Positions 7,459 to 13,185 of a stretch of DNA of 13,185 bases are shown here, piece after piece (the first letter of the stretch is position 1; every line of letters starts with the position of its first letter). Source of the DNA: an uncultured delta proteobacterium (GTDB lineage: Bacteria > UBA10199 > GCA-002796325 > 1-14-0-20-49-13); contig CAIPVD010000038.1 in NCBI GenBank assembly GCA_903868375.1, positions 1 through 13,185 on the forward strand, written 5' to 3'. The position numbers and the translations under genes are program-made. Below the pieces are notes generated by a model. That model was not told the origin of the DNA. It worked only from the letters and a program-made list of their open reading frames with translations, and made no database searches.

Positions 7459-8460
7459 ATGAACGAAAATTCAACTATAGAAATAGCAGGGCGCATCCCT
7501 TTGTCGGAGGCCGACGGCGTTTTTAGAAGGCTTATCAGGTACTTTGTGTCGCTGGGTCCCGATCTCTTGCTTACCATCGTAATGTCGATGATCCTTGCGG
7601 CCACGGTTATTATGGTTGGTGGGCATGTCCGATTTTTTCAGGCGTCGGTTGGCGTGCCAATATCGATAATGGTCGGACTTCTCATCTATCGCAGCATTTT
7701 ATCCAGGATAAACCCTAACTTTGAAACCAACGCTGGCCACATATTAAGAGACTGGCTTCCATTTTTGCTGGTCACGTTCATTTACGAGAATCTTCACGAT
7801 CTTTCCGGTTATTTCGCCGCGGCAGGGGATATCGCCGGAAGCCTTTACAAATGGGATATCGCCATCTTTGGCGTGGAACCGACGCTTTGGGCGCAAAAGA
7901 TATTTTCGCCTCTTCTCACCGACATAATGTCGATCTCTTACGCGCAATGGTTCATTCAGCCTCTTATTTTAATGCTGCTTCTTTCAAATAGCGACCGTAG
8001 GAACCAATTTCGGCGCATGTCGTTGGCTCTGACCTTTTCATTTCTTATAGGCTTTGCCGGTTATGTCATCTTTCCGGCATCTCCACCGCGATATTTCATA
8101 ACGGAACTGTTCACGAGCCCGCACAGACTTTACGGCTTGTTCCTGTTCGATAAGCTCCAGGGTAACTGGGATTCACTATCGGTCGTCAGCTGTGGAGCGT
8201 TCCCAAGCCTTCACGTTGGACTTTCTTCGCTAGCGCTTTATTACGCGTGGAGATACCGCAAATTAAGCAAGATTCACAATGTTATCTGGTGGCTTTATAT
8301 TCCGCTGGTAACAAGCCTTTGGTTTTCGACCGTATATCTTCGCCATCATTGGGTCGTCGATATCTTTGCCGGCTGGGCTGTTGCCGCTTTGGGTATCATC
8401 CTCTCCGAGAACATCCTTGGCTACTGGCAGCTCTTAAAGAAGCGCTATAACTTGTCTTAA
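7459..8460 (+). CDS. AUR1-like PAP2 superfamily integral membrane phosphatase/phosphotransferase
   Basis: The ATG at 7459 gives 333 residues. The frame extends to 7270, but that part overlaps the divergent Wzi-like gene and looks non-coding. Several hydrophobic segments are visible (about 34-54, 64-78, 98-110, 160-175, 188-205, 250-264, 275-290, 300-316). The C-terminal half carries the AUR1/PAP2_3 signature: FPASPPRY (205-212), CGAFPSLHVG (245-254, H252) and YLRHHWVVDIFAG (293-305, H297 and D301 spaced as HxxxD). These are the His/His/Asp residues of the active site in this superfamily. Members include fungal inositol-phosphorylceramide synthase, which moves phosphoinositol from phosphatidylinositol to a lipid acceptor, and many bacterial lipid phosphatases of unknown substrate. 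Four bases separate it from the MMPL transporter gene, so the two are very likely co-transcribed. No good ribosome site precedes the start. Family sure, substrate unknown. Confidence 0.83.
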   Translation: MNENSTIEIAGRIPLSEADGVFRRLIRYFVSLGPDLLLTIVMSMILAATVIMVGGHVRFFQASVGVPISIMVGLLIYRSILSRINPNFETNAGHILRDWLPFLLVTFIYENLHDLSGYFAAAGDIAGSLYKWDIAIFGVEPTLWAQKIFSPLLTDIMSISYAQWFIQPLILMLLLSNSDRRNQFRRMSLALTFSFLIGFAGYVIFPASPPRYFITELFTSPHRLYGLFLFDKLQGNWDSLSVVSCGAFPSLHVGLSSLALYYAWRYRKLSKIHNVIWWLYIPLVTSLWFSTVYLRHHWVVDIFAGWAVAALGIILSENILGYWQLLKKRYNLS

Positions 8461-8464
8461 AAAA

Positions 8465-10984
8465 ATGCGACAGAAAATCCATCGCGCCTTTGCGTCATAT
8501 ATCGATTTTATCCAGCATCACATCGTGGCGTCGATATCCATCATCTTACTTACGACCGCGGTCGCCATATATTTTGCATCCGGCCTGACCATCAAGGGAG
8601 ACCTGAAAGAACTGCTGCCAGATAATTATCAGAGCGTTAAGGACCTGAACGCAGCGCTTGAAAGAATAGGCGGCGTCGGCAGCCTTATCGTGGTTGCGGA
8701 AAGCAACAATCCCGATGCCAACAAAAAGTTCATGGACGACCTGGCTCTTCGGATGGACAAGCTTCCCAAGGGGGCGATAAGGTATTACGATTACAAATCG
8801 ACCGAGGTTAAGGATTTTTACGAAAAATATTCGCTCTACTATATCGATCCGCCGGATCTAGACAGGCTTTACGAAAGCGTCGAACGCCGGATCGATTACG
8901 AAAAGCTTGCGCATACGCATCTCTTTATAAACTTTAGCGATGAAGACCCGCTATCTTCCGAGATCGACGACATCAAGAACCGGAACGAAAAGAACTATTC
9001 GGCGCCTCTTCAAACGTTCGAAGACTATTACGGCGGCGAGTGGGGCCGGATGCTGATAATGATCATCAGGCCGTACGAACAGAGCCTTTCGGTGGATAGC
9101 GCAAGGCGCCTTATTGCCACCGTCGAAGGCGAAGTGAATTCACTGAATCCCGCATCTTACGACCCCGACATGTCGGTCGGCCTTTGCGGCAACGTAAAGA
9201 GCACGGTCGAAGAATACGATACGTTGAAAAAGGACGTCGTATCTACCGCGCTTCTTTGCATTACTCTCGTTGCCTTCATAATCATCATCTTCTTCTTAAG
9301 GATCAGGATCGTCTTCATCTTGGGAACGACGCTGCTTATAGCGCTTTCGTGGACGTTCATGCTCACATATCTTTTTATCGGCTACCTGAACAGCCAAACG
9401 GCATTTTTGGGATCGATAATCTTGGGCACCGGGATAAATTACGGCATCATTGTGCTTGCCAGGTATGTCGAAGAGAGAAAGAAACTGTTTTCGCAGGTAG
9501 ATGCGATGAAGATAGCGGTTAAGAACACGATGAGCGCAACTTTCCTTGCCGCCGCTACGACAGCCGTGTCTTTTTTAGTCCTCCTTCTGGCTCGAATAAA
9601 AGGCCTGAATCAGTTCGGTGCGATAGGGGCCTTGGGAATTATGTTATGCTGGCTTGCGACGATGATCGTTCTTCCTATCATTACGCTTGCCACCGAAAAA
9701 GTTCGCAATATGGTGAAGAAGGGCGACGACGTTTCCAGGCGAAGCGCGGTATTTACCGAACTTACAAGATGGGTCGTGCATTCACCGCACAAAGTGCTGG
9801 CCGCTTCGCTTGCAGTGGCTGTAATTTCCGTGATCCTTATCGTGCAGTTCGCTCCGAACTCTATCGAATACGATTTTACTAAATTAAGGAACAAGACCAG
9901 CGTTGCATCGGGAACCGAGGCGTTGGAAAAAAGGGTCAGTAAATTGTTTAAAGATTCGATGACGCCTGCGGTCGTGCTTGTCGATAAAATGGAAGATGCG
10001 CCGAAGATTTGCGAAGCCATAAACAAGAAGAACATGGCGCTTCCAGAGAGCGAGCGCCGGGTCGGTTCGTGTCGCTCCATTTATAATCTTTTGCCGAAGG
10101 ATCAGCAGGCAAAGCTCCCCAAGTTGGAAAAGTTCAGAACTCTCCTGGCGGGTAAGGAAAATATAATAGACAAGTTAGACAAAGATGTCCGGGAAAAGGT
10201 CGATTCAATCAGAAAATCGCTTTCCGGCAAGGAACTTACGTTGGCGGATGTCCCTGTCGCGCTTACGAAACATTTCGATGACCTGCACGGGAACAAAGGT
10301 GTCGTTGTCTTCGTGAATCCAAGGCCCGGCATGCTTCTCTCCGACGGCCGAAACCTTATAAGGTTCTCGAACACCATAAGAGAGTTCAAGCTGGATGATG
10401 GCCGCGTTTTTCATGCCGCCGGCGCATCGCTGATATTTTCGGACCTTGTGGAGGCGATAAGGGGAGAGGCGCCGATACTAACGCTTGCCTCCTTCCTCTG
10501 CGTTCTTATCTTCGTGGGCGTTGTCGTGCGAAGGTGGGGCGCGTCTTGGGTGATCATTGCATCGGTTGTTTTAGGCATAATTTCGATGCTTGGGGCCGTC
10601 GCGCTCTTCAGGATAAAACTAAACTTCTTTAATTTTATAGCGCTGCCGCTGACGTTCGGCATTGGAGTTGACTACGCGATAAATATTGTACTGCGTCTCG
10701 TGAAAGATGATATGAAGGGCGTGGAACACGCACTTAAGCACACGGGCCTTGCGGTTATTTTGTGTTCGCTTACGACGATCATTGGATATTCGGTACTTAT
10801 CGTTGCGAACAATCAGGCGCTTGCATCCTTTGGAATGGTGGCGATTATCGGCGAGGTTACTTGCTTAAGCGTTGCGATAATCTTGGCACCGGCATTATTG
10901 ATGCTTATTGTGAAGTATCGGTCAAAAAAAGTGGTGATGGGCGAATCTAATATTCAGGCAATTGAATTCGAGGGTATCGAATGA
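8465..10984 (+). CDS. MMPL/RND superfamily lipid transporter, HpnN-like
   Basis: The 839 residues show the duplicated RND fold: TM1 at about 18-40, a periplasmic loop (41-255), TM2-6 within 257-409, TM7 at about 442-462, a second loop (463-668), and TM8-12 within 669-816. The proton-relay segment of TM4 reads GTGINYG (321-327) and its counterpart in TM10 reads GIGVDYA (732-738). These proteins sit in the inner membrane and use proton flow to move lipids outward; relatives include MmpL3 and the hopanoid transporter HpnN, whose layout and size this resembles. The first loop has the NLxALL-like opening (KGDLKELLPDNYQSVKDLN), common in the HpnN-type subgroup. N325 replaces the usual Asp in the first half. 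The start follows the PAP2 gene by four bases without a clear ribosome site, and the stop overlaps the next ATG (ATGA, 10981-10984). Cargo is probably a lipid made by the flanking enzymes, which is inference. Confidence 0.88.
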   Translation: MRQKIHRAFASYIDFIQHHIVASISIILLTTAVAIYFASGLTIKGDLKELLPDNYQSVKDLNAALERIGGVGSLIVVAESNNPDANKKFMDDLALRMDKLPKGAIRYYDYKSTEVKDFYEKYSLYYIDPPDLDRLYESVERRIDYEKLAHTHLFINFSDEDPLSSEIDDIKNRNEKNYSAPLQTFEDYYGGEWGRMLIMIIRPYEQSLSVDSARRLIATVEGEVNSLNPASYDPDMSVGLCGNVKSTVEEYDTLKKDVVSTALLCITLVAFIIIIFFLRIRIVFILGTTLLIALSWTFMLTYLFIGYLNSQTAFLGSIILGTGINYGIIVLARYVEERKKLFSQVDAMKIAVKNTMSATFLAAATTAVSFLVLLLARIKGLNQFGAIGALGIMLCWLATMIVLPIITLATEKVRNMVKKGDDVSRRSAVFTELTRWVVHSPHKVLAASLAVAVISVILIVQFAPNSIEYDFTKLRNKTSVASGTEALEKRVSKLFKDSMTPAVVLVDKMEDAPKICEAINKKNMALPESERRVGSCRSIYNLLPKDQQAKLPKLEKFRTLLAGKENIIDKLDKDVREKVDSIRKSLSGKELTLADVPVALTKHFDDLHGNKGVVVFVNPRPGMLLSDGRNLIRFSNTIREFKLDDGRVFHAAGASLIFSDLVEAIRGEAPILTLASFLCVLIFVGVVVRRWGASWVIIASVVLGIISMLGAVALFRIKLNFFNFIALPLTFGIGVDYAINIVLRLVKDDMKGVEHALKHTGLAVILCSLTTIIGYSVLIVANNQALASFGMVAIIGEVTCLSVAIILAPALLMLIVKYRSKKVVMGESNIQAIEFEGIE

Positions 10985-12606
10985 ATCTTGTGAAGCCTCT
11001 GATTGTTCTTGTCTTGTTGCTGGCGTCTGTTTCGGCATTTGCTTTGTCAACGCCGAACGTTGATATAACGGACAGAGCTTATAAAGACATTGATATTCTG
11101 ATCGCTGCAAAGTTAGTTAGGCCAACCATAGTCGGGCAGAGGCCTTATGCCAGAAGTGAATTCGCAAGGATGGTAAATGAGGCCATAAAAAATAGAGAAA
11201 ACCTTGAAGTAACTAATGCAAAAAAACTTGCATATATCGACTCGATCTTAGACGCCCTTAAACTTGAATTTGCAGATGAGCTTGATCCGTCAAATATCGT
11301 TTTGCATCCGCTTAAAACGGCCAAGGCCGAAAATGCATACATCAAGGCCGATATGGAGGCGATACCTCCTGATAATGGCGTTGGTTTTATAAGAGCCAAA
11401 CTTTTTCCTCTTACTTCTTACCGCGAAGGTAGAAATTTTGGTCCAGGGTATCAAACGTTTCTTGAAACCGAGCATACTGCGCAGCTTTCTAAATATTTTT
11501 CCGTTTATATTAGGCCTTCGTTCGACCTTGCTGAAAATAGCAAGGCATATATTCAGAACATGTACGCGAAGTTCGAAGTTGCTAATATTGAATTGCAGGC
11601 AGGAAGAGATACTCTCGTGTTTGGAGAGGGACAATACGGCCCATTGATGATCTCCAATAACGCTAGGCCACTAGATATGGTAAAGCTCACAAATCCTTCG
11701 CCATCTGTACTGCCGTGGATCTTTAAATATTTAGGGCCATCAAGGTTCACCTTATTTGTTGCCAATTTGGGTCCGGACCAGCCATTTAAATATCCGTATT
11801 TTGCGGGATATAAGCTTACCATTATGCCGTTCCATTTATGGGAGTTGGATTTTTCTCATACCGTGATGATGGGCGGAGAAGGCGCTCCACATATAAGCTT
11901 TCTTGATGCCATAGGCGAGTTCACCGGATTCAGAACGGCAGGGTCGGATGCCGGTGCTGTCAATCAGTCCAACCACATGATGGAATGGGGAACTTCGGTT
12001 ACCATCCCATTTTTAAGATACACAAGGATCTATGCCTCGCTGAACTGCGATGATAAACGGGATACCATAAAAAGATTTTTTAAAGATGGTTCTGCTTATC
12101 TTGGAGGTGTTTATATACCAAGCATGACTCCAACTGGAAACGGCGATCTTAGGCTTGAGTATTATCACACGTCGCCGATCCACTACAGACATGGTATATA
12201 CACTTACGGCTACACATTAAGTGGAAATATTATCGGCTCGGCATTGGGTTCCGACGCTGATGGAATACATGCGGAATATCATCAAGACCTGTTCAATGAT
12301 AGAAAATACGATCTAACAGGAACATTCGATTGGGAAAGGCGAGGGTCCGATCTGTTTACCACAACAACGGATCCCGACGGAACCATGGGAGATATAGTTG
12401 TGGCCAAGAGCCAACCGTCCGAGCATCGCCTTCGCTTTGGCGTGAAGCATAGATATCCGCTGACGCACGACTTTACGCTGGAATCGAGGGTTGCATACGA
12501 ACGTATTATAAATAAGGACTTCACTAGATACAGCGACGGAAATGACGGTATAGTTTCGGTGGCTCTCACATATGATTTCGGCAGTCGTTTTACATATAAA
12601 CATTAA
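10981..12606 (+). CDS. Capsule assembly Wzi family outer-membrane beta-barrel protein (copy 2)
   Basis: The protein has 541 residues with a signal peptide (MNLVKP, Leu/Val core, likely cut after A21). It is a clear paralogue of the minus-strand copy. Compare DIDILIAAKLVRPTIVGQRPY (36-56) with the first copy's IDKIVASGLI and TRPW. LQAGRDTLVFGEGQYGPLM (205-223), SNNARPLDMVKL (225-236), LPWIFKYLG (244-252) and RHGIYTYGY (403-411) align block for block. Strand-turn-strand composition and a C-terminal VALTYDFGSRF fit an outer-membrane barrel. It may bind or anchor a surface glycan or glycolipid. A GAGGG at 10970-10974 sits six bases before the ATG, which overlaps the MMPL stop. In sampled lines its DNA is visibly more AT-rich than the MMPL gene before it and the glycosyltransferase after it. 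The function is by family; the ligand is unknown. Confidence 0.82.
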   Translation: MNLVKPLIVLVLLLASVSAFALSTPNVDITDRAYKDIDILIAAKLVRPTIVGQRPYARSEFARMVNEAIKNRENLEVTNAKKLAYIDSILDALKLEFADELDPSNIVLHPLKTAKAENAYIKADMEAIPPDNGVGFIRAKLFPLTSYREGRNFGPGYQTFLETEHTAQLSKYFSVYIRPSFDLAENSKAYIQNMYAKFEVANIELQAGRDTLVFGEGQYGPLMISNNARPLDMVKLTNPSPSVLPWIFKYLGPSRFTLFVANLGPDQPFKYPYFAGYKLTIMPFHLWELDFSHTVMMGGEGAPHISFLDAIGEFTGFRTAGSDAGAVNQSNHMMEWGTSVTIPFLRYTRIYASLNCDDKRDTIKRFFKDGSAYLGGVYIPSMTPTGNGDLRLEYYHTSPIHYRHGIYTYGYTLSGNIIGSALGSDADGIHAEYHQDLFNDRKYDLTGTFDWERRGSDLFTTTTDPDGTMGDIVVAKSQPSEHRLRFGVKHRYPLTHDFTLESRVAYERIINKDFTRYSDGNDGIVSVALTYDFGSRFTYKH

Positions 12607-12609
12607 AAT

Positions 12610-13185
12610 ATGAAAATAGGCGTTGTCACAGAATATTATTATCCATCGCTTGGCGGGATAACCGAGCATGTCCATCATTTCTGCCTCGAGGCGAAAAAAC
12701 TTGGCCACGAGCCTGTCATTATTACTTCGAACGCAGGCGAGGACCCGTATATAGAAGAAGGGAATGTTCGCATTATTCGCATCGGCAAGAGTTTGCCGGT
12801 GTTCTCTAACGGCTCGATAGCGCGCATAACATTCGATCTCAAACTTGGCAGAAAAATAAAGAAGCTGCTTAGAGAGGAAAAGTTCGACATCATCCATGTC
12901 CATTCTCCGTTCATTCCGATTCTTCCGCTTATTGTGCAGAGATATTCGGAAACTACGACGATTGGAACGTTCCATACGCAGTTCGATTCCAGCATGCTTT
13001 TAGATATTGTGAAACCATACGTTAAAAAATACTTCGACGCGTTAGACGGCCGCATTGCTGTCTCGAAGCTATGCATAGAAAGTATCGGCCGCTATTTCGA
13101 AGGTGAATATAGGATCATCCCGAACGGCGTCGACCTCGATAAGTTCAATCCTCACCATGAAAAGATCGCCGAGTTCGACGACGGA
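12610..13185 (+). CDS. GT4-family glycosyltransferase, PimA-like, N-terminal part
   Basis: The gene begins at ATG 12610 and runs off the right edge with 192 residues visible. The N-terminal Rossmann half of a GT-B glycosyltransferase is clear: MKIGVVTEYYYPSLGGITEHV (1-21) with the GGI-x-x-HV nucleotide/acceptor loop, then IIHVHSPFIPILPL (94-107), TIGTFHTQF (117-125), GRIAVSKL (147-154) and IPNGVDLDKFNP (170-181). The block GKSLPVFSNGSIARITF (59-75) resembles the matching region of PimA, the phosphatidylinositol mannosyltransferase that uses GDP-mannose at the inner face of the membrane. The catalytic C-terminal sugar-nucleotide domain lies outside the window, so donor and acceptor are not shown. 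The start is three bases after the Wzi-like stop, with no ribosome site, suggesting re-initiation in the same operon. Confidence 0.88.
   Translation, partial: MKIGVVTEYYYPSLGGITEHVHHFCLEAKKLGHEPVIITSNAGEDPYIEEGNVRIIRIGKSLPVFSNGSIARITFDLKLGRKIKKLLREEKFDIIHVHSPFIPILPLIVQRYSETTTIGTFHTQFDSSMLLDIVKPYVKKYFDALDGRIAVSKLCIESIGRYFEGEYRIIPNGVDLDKFNPHHEKIAEFDDG

Noticed and set aside
7341..7604. 88-residue N-terminal extension of the minus-strand Wzi-like frame
   Set aside because: It precedes an evident signal peptide at 7340, overlaps the divergent PAP2 gene and has no secretory or family character.
9610..10080. 156-codon minus-strand open frame
   Set aside because: Shadow inside the MMPL gene; Ser/Thr-rich composition typical of an antisense frame.
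12313..12975. 220-codon minus-strand open frame
   Set aside because: It runs antisense across the end of the Wzi copy and the start of the GT4, both with strong family motifs; its translation looks random.

Overview
The window looks like chromosomal DNA of a Gram-negative (diderm) bacterium. It encodes outer-membrane and periplasmic polysaccharide machinery: a Wzz chain-length regulator, a SLBB export protein and two Wzi-type beta-barrels with signal peptides. The mixed AT/GC composition, the HpnN-like MMPL transporter and the PimA-like glycosyltransferase would fit a deltaproteobacterium-like or candidate-phylum genome. That placement is inference; there is no rRNA or housekeeping marker here. 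I see no mobile element, tRNA, rRNA or CRISPR.

Left block (1-5678, + strand): the tail of a surface-polysaccharide locus. It holds the C-terminus of a FemAB/GNAT-like transferase (2-301), a DegT/DnrJ sugar aminotransferase (332-1495), a membrane-bound NDP-sugar 4,6-dehydratase of the CapD/WbpM type (1492-3342), a Wzz-like co-polymerase (3326-4432) and a periplasmic or outer-membrane SLBB export protein (4447-5625). Genes overlap or are separated by at most 30 bases, so they read as one operon. The dehydratase and aminotransferase would make an amino-deoxy sugar nucleotide, and the last two genes control length and export. A strong rho-independent terminator (5646-5678) closes the operon, and it lies inside the coding sequence of the convergent next gene.

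Middle (5622-7458): a single minus-strand gene for a Wzi-family outer-membrane protein (5622-7340), tail-to-tail with the left operon and head-to-head with the right one across a 118-base divergent intergenic region.

Right block (7459-13185, + strand): a tight four-gene cluster. It encodes an AUR1-like PAP2 membrane phosphatase/phosphotransferase (7459-8460), an HpnN-like MMPL/RND lipid transporter (8465-10984), a second Wzi paralogue (10981-12606) and the N-terminal part of a PimA-like GT4 glycosyltransferase (12610 to the window end). Enzyme families linked to inositol lipids sit beside a lipid exporter and a polysaccharide-binding barrel. My best hypothesis is a system that makes a glyco(phospho)lipid, exports it and uses it at the cell surface. 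This is the most interesting candidate in the window.
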